A stretch of DNA of 58,707 bases from Streptomyces benahoarensis (GCF_007280575.1 NZ_VKJP01000006.1:1-58707); one strand, 5' to 3'; shown: positions 8,839 to 18,185, counted from the stretch's first letter. Notes: generated by a model not told the origin, from the letters alone. Made by a program: numbers and translations.

Positions 8839-9858
8839 TCAGAGCGCGTCGACGATGTCGACGGAGAAGACCAGGGTGTTCTTGGCGAGCTCGGACTGCG
8901 GTTGGGAACCGTAGCCCAGCTTCGGCGGAATCACGATTTCGACGCGGTCGCCGACGTGCTTGCCGACCAGCGCGTCGTCCCAGCCCTTGACGACCGACCC
9001 GGTGCCGATCTGGAAGGTCGTGGCGCCGCCGTGGTCCCAGGAGGAGTCGAACTTCTTGCCGTCCTCCCACTTCACGCCGGTGTACTGCGCGACCAGCGCG
9101 TCGCCCTTCTTGATCTCCTTGCCCTTGCCCTTGATCAGCACCTGCTGCTTCAGCTCGGTGGGCGCCTTCTTCCCCTTGGGCACGGTGATCGTGGCGGCCT
9201 TCTCCCCCTCGGCCTTCACCTCGGGCATCCCGTCCTCGGGCCCGGCCTGCGCGCCCTCGGCCTTGGCCTTCTTGTCGATCTTCTTGGCCCCGGCGATGTC
9301 GACGACGTACACCATGCCGTCGTCGGGCTTGAGCTGGGACTCCGGCGGCACCTCACCGACGAACGCCTTGACGGTGCCCTCGACCTGGACGCGGCTGCCC
9401 GCCTTCTGGCCCTTGAGCGCCTCCAGCACCTTGACCGGGACCGGCAGCTGCTGCTGCATCTGCGGCAGCTGGTCGTTCATCTCGACGACGATCTGGTGGC
9501 GCGCGTCACCCTTGGCGACCTTGCCGCCCTTGGCGTCCTTACCAGAGCCGGGCGGGATCTCCCAGCTGCTGCCGAGGCTCTGCCCCTTCACCATCTTGCC
9601 CTCGTAGTCGACGCGCACGGTGGTGCCGTCGCCGACCTTCTCGCCCGTGCCCTGCACCAGGGTCTTGGTGACGACGTCGGGCGCGACCTTGGCGTCCTTG
9701 GAGACCTTGATCGCGGGTTCGTCGCCCACCTTGCCCTGGACATCGGCGACCGTCTTGCCCGCGTCCTTGTCGTCGGACCCGCAGGCGGCGGTGAACAGCA
9801 GAAGGGGCACGGTCAGCGCGGCGGCGGCAGCGCGACGGGTGTTTTTCGTGAGGTTCAT
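8839..9858 (-). CDS. Two-domain FKBP-type prolyl isomerase lipoprotein
   Basis: The 339-residue precursor has a lipoprotein signal peptide (basic MNLTKNTRR, hydrophobic core, FTAAC with Cys26). A mature region with two FKBP-like domains follows. The second (residues about 235-339) keeps the active-site set: QYTGVKWEDGKKFDSSW, VVKGWDDALVGKHVGDRVEIVIPPKLGYG. The first (about 65-190) has VDYEGKMVKGQSLGSSWE but lacks the Phe-Asp and the Trp segment and carries a charged insertion, so it is probably non-catalytic. The protein should fold secreted proteins on the outer face of the membrane. ATG 9858 gives the only plausible signal peptide. Confidence 0.9.
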   Translation of the reverse strand: MNLTKNTRRAAAAALTVPLLLFTAACGSDDKDAGKTVADVQGKVGDEPAIKVSKDAKVAPDVVTKTLVQGTGEKVGDGTTVRVDYEGKMVKGQSLGSSWEIPPGSGKDAKGGKVAKGDARHQIVVEMNDQLPQMQQQLPVPVKVLEALKGQKAGSRVQVEGTVKAFVGEVPPESQLKPDDGMVYVVDIAGAKKIDKKAKAEGAQAGPEDGMPEVKAEGEKAATITVPKGKKAPTELKQQVLIKGKGKEIKKGDALVAQYTGVKWEDGKKFDSSWDHGGATTFQIGTGSVVKGWDDALVGKHVGDRVEIVIPPKLGYGSQPQSELAKNTLVFSVDIVDAL

Positions 9859-9940
9859 CAGTCCCACTCGGGATCGGGGGGTGGTGGCCAGTTCCCGCCA
9901 CTCTACGACCTGAGGTCCGGCGCGGTTCCCGTTCGAACAC

Positions 9941-9981
9941 GGCAAAGTGCCGGGAGCCACACCGGCTCCCGGCACTTTGCC
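9941..9981 (-). terminator. Strong perfect-stem terminator after pafA
   Basis: GGCAAAGTGCCGGGAGCC is followed by the loop ACACC and its exact 18-base complement. It begins 12 bases past the pafA stop and should separate pafA from the FKBP genes. Confidence 0.8.
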
Positions 9982-9992
9982 ACCGGACGGCA

Positions 9993-11354
9993 TCACATCC
10001 CGGCGATCAGCTTCTCCACCCGGTCGTCCACCGAACGGAACGGGTCCTTGCACAGCACCGTCCGCTGCGCCTGGTCGTTCAGCTTGAGATGCACCCAGTC
10101 CACCGTGAAATCGCGGCGCTGTTCCTGGGCGCGGCGGATGAAATCACCGCGCAACCGCGCGCGGGTGGTCTGCGGCGGCACCGATTTGCCTTCGAAGATC
10201 TTCAGATCGTCGCAGATCCGCGCCGCCTGCCCCTTCCGCTCCAGGAGGTAGTAGAGCCCCCGGCGGCGGTGGATGTCGTGGTACGCGAGGTCTATCTGCG
10301 CGACCCTGGGATGCGACATGGTGATGTTGTTCTTGCTGCGGTACCGCTCGATGAGCTGATGTTTCATCACCCAGTCGATCTCGGTGGCGACACGGTCGAG
10401 TTCCTGCTCGCGGATTGCGCCGAGGGTACGGCCCCACAACTCCAGTACACGTTCGACGGTGCCGGAGCGGATTCCACGGCGGTCGCAGAAATCCACCGCC
10501 TTTTCGTAATACTCCTGCTGGACCTCCAGCGCCGACGCCTCACGCCCGCTGGCGAGGCGGACCTTGCGCTGACCGGTGATGTCGTGGCTGACCTCACGGA
10601 TCGCCCGGATGGGGTTCTCCAGCGTCAGATCCCGCATGACGGTGCCCGCTTCGATCATCCGCAGCACGAGATCGGTGGCGCCGACCTTGAGCAGCATCGT
10701 CGTCTCGGACATGTTGGAGTCGCCGACGATGACGTGCAGACGGCGGTAGCGCTCGGCGTCGGCGTGTGGTTCGTCGCGGGTGTTGATGATCGGGCGCGAG
10801 CGGGTCGTCGCGGACGAGACGCCCTCCCAGATGTGCTCGGCGCGCTGGCTGACGCAGTAGACGGCGCCGCGCGGGGTCTGCAGCACCTTGCCCGCGCCGC
10901 ACAGCAGCTGCCGGGTGACGAGGAAGGGGATGAGGATGTCCGCGAGCCGGGAGAACTCCCCGTGGCGGGCGACGAGATAGTTCTCGTGACAGCCGTAGGA
11001 GTTGCCCGCCGAATCGGTGTTGTTCTTGAAGAGATAGACATCGCCCGCGATTCCTTCCTCGTGCAGGCGGCGTTCGGCGTCGACGAGAAGACCTTCGAGA
11101 ATGCGCTCGCCTGCTTTGTCGTGGGTGACGAGTTCCGTCACGTTGTCGCACTCGGGGGTTGCGTATTCCGGGTGCGATCCCACGTCGAGGTACAGGCGGG
11201 CGCCGTTCCGCAGGAAGACATTGCTGCTGCGGCCCCATGACACGACACGGCGGAAGAGGTACCGCGCCACTTCGTCAGGCGACAGTCGGCGCTGTCCCCT
11301 GAACGTGCACGTGACGCCGTACTCGTTCTCCAGCCCGAAAATGCGGCGGTCCAT
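9993..11354 (-). CDS. pafA: Pup-protein ligase PafA
   Basis: PafA uses ATP to join the C-terminal Glu side chain of Pup to a substrate lysine. The 453-residue length is standard. The glutamine-synthetase-like core is clear: [11 protein letters not shown] with Glu9 for Mg-[23 protein letters not shown] with catalytic Asp57, and [45 protein letters not shown] and the C-terminal [17 protein letters not shown] segment also fit. It has no Dop loop, which separates it from Dop. It starts 9 bases after the MFS stop. It lacks a Shine-Dalgarno, and TAATGT lies six bases before ATG, so it may be translated from a leaderless message. Confidence 0.97.
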   Translation of the reverse strand: MDRRIFGLENEYGVTCTFRGQRRLSPDEVARYLFRRVVSWGRSSNVFLRNGARLYLDVGSHPEYATPECDNVTELVTHDKAGERILEGLLVDAERRLHEEGIAGDVYLFKNNTDSAGNSYGCHENYLVARHGEFSRLADILIPFLVTRQLLCGAGKVLQTPRGAVYCVSQRAEHIWEGVSSATTRSRPIINTRDEPHADAERYRRLHVIVGDSNMSETTMLLKVGATDLVLRMIEAGTVMRDLTLENPIRAIREVSHDITGQRKVRLASGREASALEVQQEYYEKAVDFCDRRGIRSGTVERVLELWGRTLGAIREQELDRVATEIDWVMKHQLIERYRSKNNITMSHPRVAQIDLAYHDIHRRRGLYYLLERKGQAARICDDLKIFEGKSVPPQTTRARLRGDFIRRAQEQRRDFTVDWVHLKLNDQAQRTVLCKDPFRSVDDRVEKLIAGM

Positions 11355-11360
11355 GACTGA

Positions 11361-11366
11361 ACATTA
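11361..11366 (-). promoter_or_regulatory. Candidate pafA -10 box formed by the MFS stop codon
   Basis: TAATGT on the minus strand includes the TAA stop of the MFS gene and is followed by TCAGTC and then the pafA ATG. The spacing (-12 to -7) is that of leaderless promoters. No convincing -35 is visible. Confidence 0.45.
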
Positions 11367-12623
11367 CGCCTGACGGCGTGCTCTGAAACCGGGTTCGACA
11401 GCCCCGTTGCGATCAATTTCCGCCGGGAGTACGAGCTCCTTCGGCCGTACGGGATCCCCGAGGAAGCGCTTCGTCACCACCAGGACCAGCAGCGCGGCGA
11501 CCCCTCCGACCCCGGCGACGGCGAATCCGGCGGCCGCTCCCCCGCGCTCCACCGCGGGCCCCACCACCGAGGCGCCGACGGCCGAACCGACGCCGAAGGT
11601 CGTCACCAGCCACGAGAACGCCTCCGTGACCGTGCCCTTGGGCGCATGCCGGTCCACGACGATGAACGCGCAGGCCAGCGCGGGCGCCAAAAACACCCCG
11701 GCGACCCCCGTCAACACCGTCATCCCGACCACGCCGGGCACGAGCACCAGCGGCAGGTACCCCAACGCCAGCAGCGCGACGAGCAGCCGCAGCCGCCCCT
11801 CGGGCCGTCCGGGCCATTCGCGCGCGCCGTAGACGACGCCGCCCACCAGTGCCCCGACGCCGAGCGCCGAGAGGAGAGAGCTGGAAACCATGCCGCCGCC
11901 GTGCTCGTCGGCGTACGCCACCGCGGCGACCGCGATGGAGCCGAGCGCCAGCCCGACGAAGAAGAACGCGCCGATCAGCACCAGCATCCCGGGCGAGCGC
12001 AGGGCGCCCAGCCAGTGCGCCTCCCGCGGCTCGCCGCGCCACTGCCGGGACGGCGGCGACACCACGACGGAGAGCGCGCCGAGCACCCCGATGACGTTGA
12101 TGACCAGCAGCGCGACCCGCTCCGACCAGGCGGCCACGCACACCGTCACCAGCAGCGGCCCGACCGCGAACATCACCTCCTGTGCCACCGCGTCCAGCGC
12201 GTACGCGGCGTGCACCCGGTCCGGCCGCTTGAGCACCGTGGGCCACAGCGCCCGCAGCCCGCCCTCCAGCGGCGGCGTGAAGAGACCGGCGATCACCATG
12301 GCCGTGGAGGCGAGCGGCAGCGGATGCAGCCCGACGGCGGCCAGCAGCGCCATGCCCAGCGCGGAGACCACGGCGGCGGGCAGCATCACGCGCGGCTGCC
12401 CGTAGAGGTCGACGGCGCGGCCCAGCAGCGGCTGGCCGATGGCGGTGCAGACGCCGTAGGCGGCGGAGAGCGCGCCGGCCAGGGCGTAGCTGCCGCCCTC
12501 GGCGCGGATGAAGAGCACCACGGCCAGGGCGGCGGTGGCGTTCGGCAGCCGTCCGATCAAGGTGCCGGTCAGCAGCCGCGCCGCATGCCTGGTCCGCAGC
12601 AGCTCCGCATATCCCGCGGCCAT
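11364..12623 (-). CDS. MFS transporter (probable exporter)
   Basis: The 419-residue protein has twelve predicted membrane segments typical of the major facilitator superfamily. Loop 2-3 carries GQPLLGRAVDLYGQPRVMLPAA, a variant of the family motif A. A second half of similar layout begins near residue 210. The basic C-terminal tail ends RRQA. The substrate cannot be told. The gene is divergent from a LacI-family regulator across a 123-bp gap with two ATACGTAT operators, so that regulator probably controls it. Read-through into pafA is possible because the gap to pafA is only 9 bases. Confidence 0.88.
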   Translation of the reverse strand: MAAGYAELLRTRHAARLLTGTLIGRLPNATAALAVVLFIRAEGGSYALAGALSAAYGVCTAIGQPLLGRAVDLYGQPRVMLPAAVVSALGMALLAAVGLHPLPLASTAMVIAGLFTPPLEGGLRALWPTVLKRPDRVHAAYALDAVAQEVMFAVGPLLVTVCVAAWSERVALLVINVIGVLGALSVVVSPPSRQWRGEPREAHWLGALRSPGMLVLIGAFFFVGLALGSIAVAAVAYADEHGGGMVSSSLLSALGVGALVGGVVYGAREWPGRPEGRLRLLVALLALGYLPLVLVPGVVGMTVLTGVAGVFLAPALACAFIVVDRHAPKGTVTEAFSWLVTTFGVGSAVGASVVGPAVERGGAAAGFAVAGVGGVAALLVLVVTKRFLGDPVRPKELVLPAEIDRNGAVEPGFRARRQA

Positions 12624-12655
12624 GCCGCCCCTTTCCCGTCCGGCACCCAGCGTCG

Positions 12656-12696
12656 GACATGATACGTATAACTTCCGGCGTCATACGTATCATGTC
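12656..12696. promoter_or_regulatory. Double operator between MFS and LacI-family genes
   Basis: GACATGATACGTA (12656-12668) and its exact reverse complement TACGTATCATGTC (12684-12696) form a 13-bp inverted repeat. Each arm region contains a full ATACGTAT palindrome (12662-12669 and 12683-12690), with centres 21 bp apart, two helical turns. The central CG is typical of LacI-family sites. It lies midway between the divergent starts. Confidence 0.75.
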
Positions 12697-12746
12697 GGCA
12701 CCCGCGGGTCCAGGCCGCCCGCCCGACCGCCAGGAGGAAACCGCCG

Positions 12747-13805
12747 GTGAGCAGCAACGACGCGACACGACCGGCGGCGGACGACGCGGTGCGGGCCCCC
12801 GGCGCCGCCCGCGTCACCAGCCGGGACGTGGCCCGGGCCGCCGGGGTCTCGCAGGCGGCGGTCTCGCTCGTCCTGGGCGACAAATGGCGCGGCCGGGTCT
12901 CGGCCGCCAAGGCCGATTCGGTGCGCGCCGCCGCCCGCGACCTCGGCTACCGCCCCAACCTCGCCGCCCGCAGCCTGCGCACCGGCCGCACCCGCACCGC
13001 ACTGCTCGTCGTCCCCGCGCTCACCACCGAGTTCTTCGCGCGGGTGCACACGGGGGCCACCCGCACCGCCGCGGACGCGGGCTTCGGCGTGGTGCTCTAC
13101 CCGTCGCCCGAGGGCATCGGCCCGGCCCCCGACCCGTTCGGCTCGGCGCGCACCAGCCTCGACGGTGTGATCGCCTCCTCGATGGCCGTGGACGCGCTCG
13201 CCGCACTGCACGGCGCCGGGCTCCCCCTGGTCATGCTGGACAACGATCCGGCCGACGACCGCGCCGCCGCGACCGTCAACCTCGACATCGCCGGCGGCGC
13301 CCGCCAGGTGGCCGCACACCTCCTCGCCCTCGGCCACCGCCGCATCGGCCATCTCGCCGCCGACGTCGACTCCTGGACCTTCGCGGTGCGCGGCCGCGCC
13401 CTGGCCGACGCGTTCGCCGCGGCGCCGGGCACCGCGCTGCGCCGGGTGCCGACCGCCCTCTCCGTCGCGGCGGGCCTGACGGCCGCGCACACCGCGCTGA
13501 CCGGTCCGGAGCCCCGCCCGACGGCGCTGGTCTGCGACGACGACGTGGTGGCCGCCGGAGCCTGCAAGGCGGTACGGCGGCTGGGCCTGCGAGTGCCGGA
13601 GGACGTCTCGGTCACCGGTTTCGACGACCTGGCGCTGGCGGTGGCCGTCGAACCGGAGCTGACGACCGTACGGCTACCCGCCGAGGGGTTCGGCGCCGCC
13701 GGAATGCGGGCCCTACTGGATGCCCTCGACGGCCACCGTCCCACCGCCCGCACCCTGCCGGTCGACCTCGTCACCCGCGGCTCCACGGGACCGGCTCCGA
13801 CGTAG
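12747..13805 (+). CDS. LacI-family transcriptional regulator
   Basis: The 352-residue protein has an N-terminal LacI helix-turn-helix and hinge (VTSRDVARAAGVSQAAVSLVL...LGYRPNLAARSLRTG, about residues 23-75). A periplasmic-binding-protein-like effector domain follows, ending VSVTGFDDLALAVAVEPELTTVRLP. It starts at GTG 12747 after a strong AGGAGG. It probably represses itself and the divergent MFS gene through the paired palindromes at 12656-12696. No sugar enzyme is adjacent, so the effector may be an exported compound rather than a carbon source. It is convergent with prcA. Confidence 0.93.
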   Translation: MSSNDATRPAADDAVRAPGAARVTSRDVARAAGVSQAAVSLVLGDKWRGRVSAAKADSVRAAARDLGYRPNLAARSLRTGRTRTALLVVPALTTEFFARVHTGATRTAADAGFGVVLYPSPEGIGPAPDPFGSARTSLDGVIASSMAVDALAALHGAGLPLVMLDNDPADDRAAATVNLDIAGGARQVAAHLLALGHRRIGHLAADVDSWTFAVRGRALADAFAAAPGTALRRVPTALSVAAGLTAAHTALTGPEPRPTALVCDDDVVAAGACKAVRRLGLRVPEDVSVTGFDDLALAVAVEPELTTVRLPAEGFGAAGMRALLDALDGHRPTARTLPVDLVTRGSTGPAPT

Positions 13806-13993
13806 GGCTCCTACGGACGGAGTGGGCCGGGGCGGTTCGCGCGGCGTGACGGTACGGGTGCACCGGGCGCGCGGCGGACCACAGGCACGGGCGCGCTGGG
13901 CGGACCCGCGGCGTGACACGGGCACCGGCGCGCCGGGCAAGCACATGAGGCCGTACCGGGCGGGCACACGGCGGGGCTTCGGCACGAACGCAC

Positions 13994-14026
13994 CGCGCCC
14001 CGGCGGGATGTTCCCACCGGGGCGCG
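13994..14026. terminator. Bidirectional terminator between the LacI-type regulator and prcA
   Basis: The left arm CGCGCCCCGGCGGGA pairs with TCCCACCGGGGCGCG around a TGT loop. This gives 15 pairs with a single C/A mismatch, 36 bases past the prcA stop. It can end both convergent transcripts. Confidence 0.75.
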
Positions 14027-14062
14027 ACCGACCGGGCCGGGCCCGGATGCCGTGACGTGCGG

Positions 14063-14893
14063 TCAGGCGTCGTCCTTCGGCTTCTGTTCCTTCTTCGTAC
14101 CGTCGGACGCGTCCTTCGTGGCGTCCGGCGCCGCGGAATCCGCTGTGCCGTCCGCGTCCCCGGACGCGTCCGCCGCGGACTCGTCCGCACCGGCGGACTC
14201 GTCCAGCAGCCGGGAGAGCTGACCGCCGAGGATCCGCTTGAACTTGCGCTGCTGGGGCCGCGTGCGGTCCAGCGTCGCGACCTCCAGCTGCTCGGCGGTG
14301 AGTGTGCGCTCCCCGCCGTTGTTGTCCCGCGACAGCGAGTCCACGGCCAGCTTCAGCGCCTCGCCCAGCGTCATGCCGTCGCGGTGGCGCTGATCGAGGT
14401 AGCTGCTGATCTGGTCGGCGTTGCCGCCCACCGCGACCGAACCGTGCTCGTCGACGATCGAGCCGTCGTGCGGGAGCCGGTAGATCTGGTCGTCCTCGGG
14501 GGCTTCCCCGACCTCGGCGACGATCAGCTCGACCTCGTACGGCTTCTCGGCGGCGCTGGAGAAGATCGTGCCCAGCGTCTGGGCGTAGACGTTGGCGAGG
14601 CCGCGCGCGGTCACGTCCTCGCGGTCGTAGGTGTAGCCGCGCAGGTCGGCGTAGCGCACCCCGCCGATCCGCAGGTTCTCGAACTCGTTGTACTTGCCGA
14701 CCGCCGCGAACGCGATGCGGTCATAGATCTCGCTGACCTTGTGCAGGGCCCGGGAGGGATTTTCGGCGACGAAGACCACGCCGTCGATGTACTGCAGCAC
14801 CACGACGCTGCGGCCGCGGGCGATGCCCTTGCGGGCGTACTCGGCGCGGTCGGCCATGGCCTGCTGGGGTGAGACATAAAACGGCGTCGACAC
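14063..14893 (-). CDS. prcA: 20S proteasome alpha subunit
   Basis: The 276-residue alpha subunit forms the gating outer rings of the 20S core. It has the alpha-type N-terminal segment [29 protein letters not shown], where the beta subunit has a propeptide and Thr. The Ntn-hydrolase beta-sandwich follows. Past residue 220 the tail is long, charged and Ala/Asp/Lys-rich, probably disordered, ending KPKDDA. It starts at GTG 14893 and follows prcB by 66 bp, so the two subunits are co-transcribed. Arc docks on this ring. Confidence 0.96.
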   Translation of the reverse strand: MSTPFYVSPQQAMADRAEYARKGIARGRSVVVLQYIDGVVFVAENPSRALHKVSEIYDRIAFAAVGKYNEFENLRIGGVRYADLRGYTYDREDVTARGLANVYAQTLGTIFSSAAEKPYEVELIVAEVGEAPEDDQIYRLPHDGSIVDEHGSVAVGGNADQISSYLDQRHRDGMTLGEALKLAVDSLSRDNNGGERTLTAEQLEVATLDRTRPQQRKFKRILGGQLSRLLDESAGADESAADASGDADGTADSAAPDATKDASDGTKKEQKPKDDA

Positions 14894-14959
14894 CGGTTAT
14901 CCGTCCCTTTCTGTCAATGGCTCTCTCACTGGCACGCGCATCCGCCGGCCGTCCTTCCC

Positions 14960-15805
14960 TCAGAGCAGCGCGGCACGGGGACCGTCGGGCTCTTCGAGGC
15001 GGCGCTCGTAGACGGCGCGAGCGATCTCCGCGACCTCGGCGTCGGTGAACCTCTTGAAGCCCTCGTCGGTGATCACCGTGACGATCGGGTAGATCCGCCG
15101 GCCCATGTCGGGGCCGCCGGTCGCCGAGTCGTCGTCCGCCGCGTCGTAGAGCGCCTGGATGACGGCGGTGGCGGCCTGATGCTCCGTGAAGTCGTCGCGG
15201 TACAGCTTCTTGAGAGCACTGCGGGCGAAGACGGAGCCGGAGCCCGTGGACGCGTAGCCGTGCTCCTCGGAGCGTCCGCCGGTCACGTCGTAGGAGAAGA
15301 TGCGGCCCTTGGCGCGGTCGACGTCCCATCCGGCGAAGAGCGGCACCACGGCGAGGCCCTGCATGGCCATGCCGAGGTTGCCCCGGATCATCGTGGAGAG
15401 GCGGTTCGCCTTGCCCTCCAGGGAGAGCTGCGCGCCCTCCACCTTCTCGAAGTGCTCCAGCTCCAGCTGGAACAGCTTGACCATCTCGACGGCCAGCCCG
15501 GCGGTACCGGCGATGCCGACCGCGGAGTACTCATCGGCCGGGAAGACCTTCTCGATGTCGCGCTGGGCGATGACGTTGCCCATCGTCGCCCGCCGGTCAC
15601 CGGCGAGCACCACACCGCCCTGGAACGACGTGGCGACGATGGTCGTGCCGTGCGGCGCCTCGATGGCGCCCTGGAACTGCGGCAGCGGGCGGCTGCCCGG
15701 CAGCAGATCAGGGGCGTGCTCCCCGAGGAAGTCCATGAACGACGAGGATCCAGGCGTCAGGAAGGCAGCTGGTAGACGCCCGGTGCTACGGGTGTTGGCT
15801 TCCAC
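14960..15805 (-). CDS. prcB: 20S proteasome beta subunit (catalytic)
   Basis: The 281-residue precursor should mature autocatalytically. A 53-residue propeptide precedes APHG and then [21 protein letters not shown], making Thr54 the N-terminal nucleophile. Lys and Asp of the Ntn site fall in the expected strands, and the propeptide length fits Streptomyces. GTG 15805 is chosen because AAGGA lies about six bases upstream and the propeptide is then complete. A longer frame upstream has no supporting signal. It is followed by prcA and preceded at about 290 bp by pup. Confidence 0.97.
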   Translation of the reverse strand: MEANTRSTGRLPAAFLTPGSSSFMDFLGEHAPDLLPGSRPLPQFQGAIEAPHGTTIVATSFQGGVVLAGDRRATMGNVIAQRDIEKVFPADEYSAVGIAGTAGLAVEMVKLFQLELEHFEKVEGAQLSLEGKANRLSTMIRGNLGMAMQGLAVVPLFAGWDVDRAKGRIFSYDVTGGRSEEHGYASTGSGSVFARSALKKLYRDDFTEHQAATAVIQALYDAADDDSATGGPDMGRRIYPIVTVITDEGFKRFTDAEVAEIARAVYERRLEEPDGPRAALL

Positions 15806-16099
15806 ACGTTTCCTTCCGGATACTCGGCCGGCCGCCTCGGGGCGGCGGGCCGCTGCTTGACTGTCCCAGGCTGCGGTGCAGCTGAAGCACTGTACGACCG
15901 GGACCCTACCCGCCCCGCGGGCGTGATCCACATGGGTGGTGGAACCGGGCTCCCTACCGCACGGCCCGCGCGCCCGCGGAAGGCTGACGGTCCGCCACGC
16001 CCGCCACGGCGCTCCACCGTCCGGGGCCGGGGCGTGCCGGACGCGGCCGGTGGTGCCGTGCGGCACACCACCGGCGCCATGCCCGGATCCGCGCCGCGG
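15806..16099. other. 294-bp gene-free gap between pup and prcB
   Basis: I find no coding sequence here. On the minus strand TAGGGT (15911-15916) has a TGGATC hexamer 16 bp upstream and may be a prcB promoter. Longer frames crossing the gap have atypical composition and no recognisable domain. Confidence 0.4.
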
Positions 16100-16318
16100 T
16101 TACTCCCCGCCCTTCTGGACGAAGCTCCGCACGAAGTCCTCGGCATTCTCCTCGAGGACGTCGTCGATTTCGTCCAGCACCGAATCGACGTCGTCCGACA
16201 GCTTCTCCTGGCGTTCCTTGAGCTCGTCGGAAGCCTCCGCGTTCTGCGTCTGCTCCTCGACCTCTTCGGTGGAACGCGTGGCCTTCTGCTGACCGCCGCC
16301 GCTGTCCTTGGTCGCCAT
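16100..16318 (-). CDS. pup: Prokaryotic ubiquitin-like protein Pup
   Basis: The 72-residue, mostly disordered tag begins MATKDSGGGQQKATRS. Its helical, Mpa/Arc-binding part is STEEVEEQTQNAEASDELKE onward, then LDEIDDVLEENAEDFVRSFVQKGGE. The final codons read Gln-Lys-Gly-Gly-Glu-stop (GAG TAA), so the C-terminus is already Glu and needs no deamidation by Dop before ligation by PafA. ATG 16318 follows GGGTGAGGG and gives the usual MATKD start. It lies between dop and prcB on the same strand. Confidence 0.97.
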   Translation of the reverse strand: MATKDSGGGQQKATRSTEEVEEQTQNAEASDELKERQEKLSDDVDSVLDEIDDVLEENAEDFVRSFVQKGGE

Positions 16319-16486
16319 TACCCTCACCCCGCTCGGTTCGGCCCCGCTCGATGTGACTTTCAAGATCCGACCCTACAAGGCCCCTCTGACATCGGCCCTG
16401 CACTTGATGCAACGTCCGGGGGACACCCCGATCATTCCCGCCGCGCGGCCCTTTCAGCCGCGATTCGGTGGTGAATCCGTGGCGGT

Positions 16487-17998
16487 TCAGCGGCCGGAAA
16501 GCGCCCTCACCAGGTCCTCCGCCGTGCGGCAGCGGTCCAGCAGGTCCTTGACGTGTTCCCGGGTGCCGCGCAGCGGCTCCAGCGTCGGCACCCGCTGCAG
16601 GGAGTCCCGCCCCGGCAGGTCGAAGATCACCGAGTCCCAGGAGGCGGCCGCGACATCGTCGGCGTACTGCTCCAGGCAGCGGCCGCGGAAGTACGCCCGG
16701 GTGTCCACGGGCGGCTCCAGCTCGGCCCGTACGACCTCCGCCTCGTCCAGCAGCCGCGTGATCTTCCCGCGGGCGGCGAGGCGGTTGTAGAGCCCCTTCT
16801 CGGGGCGCACGTCGGCGTACTGGAGGTCGACGAGGTGGAGGCGGGCGGCGTCCCAGTCCAGGCCGTCGCGGTGGCGGTAGCCCTCCATCAGCTCGCGCTT
16901 GGCGACCCAGTCCAGCTCGCCGGAGAGGCTCATCGGGTCGTTCTCCAGCCGCCCCAGGACGTCCTCCCAGCGCCCTAGCACGTCCTTGGTCTGGTCGTCC
17001 GCGTCCGCGCCGTAACGGTCCTCGACATATTTACGGGCCAGCTCGTAGTACTCCATCTGGAGCTGTACGGCGGTGAGCGTGCGGCCGCTGCGGAGCGTGA
17101 CCAGATGTTGCAGATCGGGATCGTGCGAGACCCGGTGGAGGGTGCGGACGGGCTGGTCGACGGCGAGATCGACGGCGATGAAGCCGTCTTCGATCATGGA
17201 CAGGACCAGCGCGGTGGTGCCCAGTTTGAGGTAGGTCGAGATCTCGGAGAGGTTGGCGTCGCCGATGATGACGTGCAGGCGGCGGTATTTCTCCGCGTCC
17301 GAATGGGGTTCGTCGCGGGTGTTGATGATCGGGCGCTTGAGCGTCGTCTCCAGGCCGACCTCGACCTCGAAGTAGTCGGCGCGCTGGCTGATCTGGAAGC
17401 CGTGATCCCGGCCGTCCTGGCCGATGCCGACCCGGCCCGCGCCGGTGACGACCTGCCGCGAGATGAAGAACGGCGTCAGGTGCCGCACGATGTCCGAGAA
17501 CGGCGTCTCCCGCTTCATCAGGTAGTTCTCGTGCGTGCCGTAGGAGGCGCCCTTGTTGTCGGTGTTGTTCTTGTACAGGTGGATCGGCTGGGCGCCGGGG
17601 ACCTGCGCGGCCCGCTCCGCCGCCTCGGCCATGATCCGCTCACCGGCCTTGTCCCAGAGCACCGCGTCCCGCGGGTTGGTGACCTCGGGCGAGCTGTACT
17701 CGGGGTGGGCGTGGTCGACGTAGAGGCGCGCACCGTTGGTGAGGATCACATTGGCGAGGCCGATGTCCTCGTCGGTGAGCTGACTGGAATCGGCGGCCTC
17801 ACGGGCGAGGTCGAAGCCGCGGGCGTCCCGCAGCGGATTCTCCTCCTCGAAATCCCAGCGGGCACGGCGTGCCCGGTGCATCGCCGCCGCATAGGCATTG
17901 ACGACCTGGGACGAGGTGAGCATGGCATTGGCATTCGGATGACCGGGGACGGAAATTCCGTACTCCGTCTCGATTCCCATTACTCGCCGTACGGTCAT
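16487..17998 (-). CDS. dop: Depupylase / Pup deamidase Dop
   Basis: The 503-residue PafA paralogue removes Pup from substrates and, where Pup ends in Gln, deamidates it. [10 protein letters not shown] carries Glu10 for Mg-ATP, and [18 protein letters not shown] carries Asp95, the depupylation residue. Between them, residues about 38-80 form the Dop-specific loop ([21 protein letters not shown]) absent from Paf[23 protein letters not shown] and [28 protein letters not shown] are conserved. ATG 17998 has AAGGAGG just upstream. Since Pup here ends in Glu, Dop is expected to act chiefly as the Pup-removing and recycling enzyme. Confidence 0.97.
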   Translation of the reverse strand: MTVRRVMGIETEYGISVPGHPNANAMLTSSQVVNAYAAAMHRARRARWDFEEENPLRDARGFDLAREAADSSQLTDEDIGLANVILTNGARLYVDHAHPEYSSPEVTNPRDAVLWDKAGERIMAEAAERAAQVPGAQPIHLYKNNTDNKGASYGTHENYLMKRETPFSDIVRHLTPFFISRQVVTGAGRVGIGQDGRDHGFQISQRADYFEVEVGLETTLKRPIINTRDEPHSDAEKYRRLHVIIGDANLSEISTYLKLGTTALVLSMIEDGFIAVDLAVDQPVRTLHRVSHDPDLQHLVTLRSGRTLTAVQLQMEYYELARKYVEDRYGADADDQTKDVLGRWEDVLGRLENDPMSLSGELDWVAKRELMEGYRHRDGLDWDAARLHLVDLQYADVRPEKGLYNRLAARGKITRLLDEAEVVRAELEPPVDTRAYFRGRCLEQYADDVAAASWDSVIFDLPGRDSLQRVPTLEPLRGTREHVKDLLDRCRTAEDLVRALSGR

Positions 17999-18185
17999 GC
18001 GGCCCTCCTTGCCCGGCGGCGCCCCCGGATGGGGTCGGCGCTCAAGTACCGCTGCGCTTCCGATCCGTGTGCGATCCCCACATCCGTACCGTGTGACGCG
18101 GCGGTACCCACGAGCCTAGAGCGCCTTTGCGGTACTGGGGAGATCATTACAGTCATTGCTCCAGTCCGGTTTCCCGCCGCACGGC

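Noticed and set aside
16411-16438. SigR-type promoter (GGAAT and GTT) upstream of pup
   Set aside because: The spacing is 20 bases, outside the best 18-19, and the motifs are too short to trust; a vegetative-like TAGGGT lies closer to pup.
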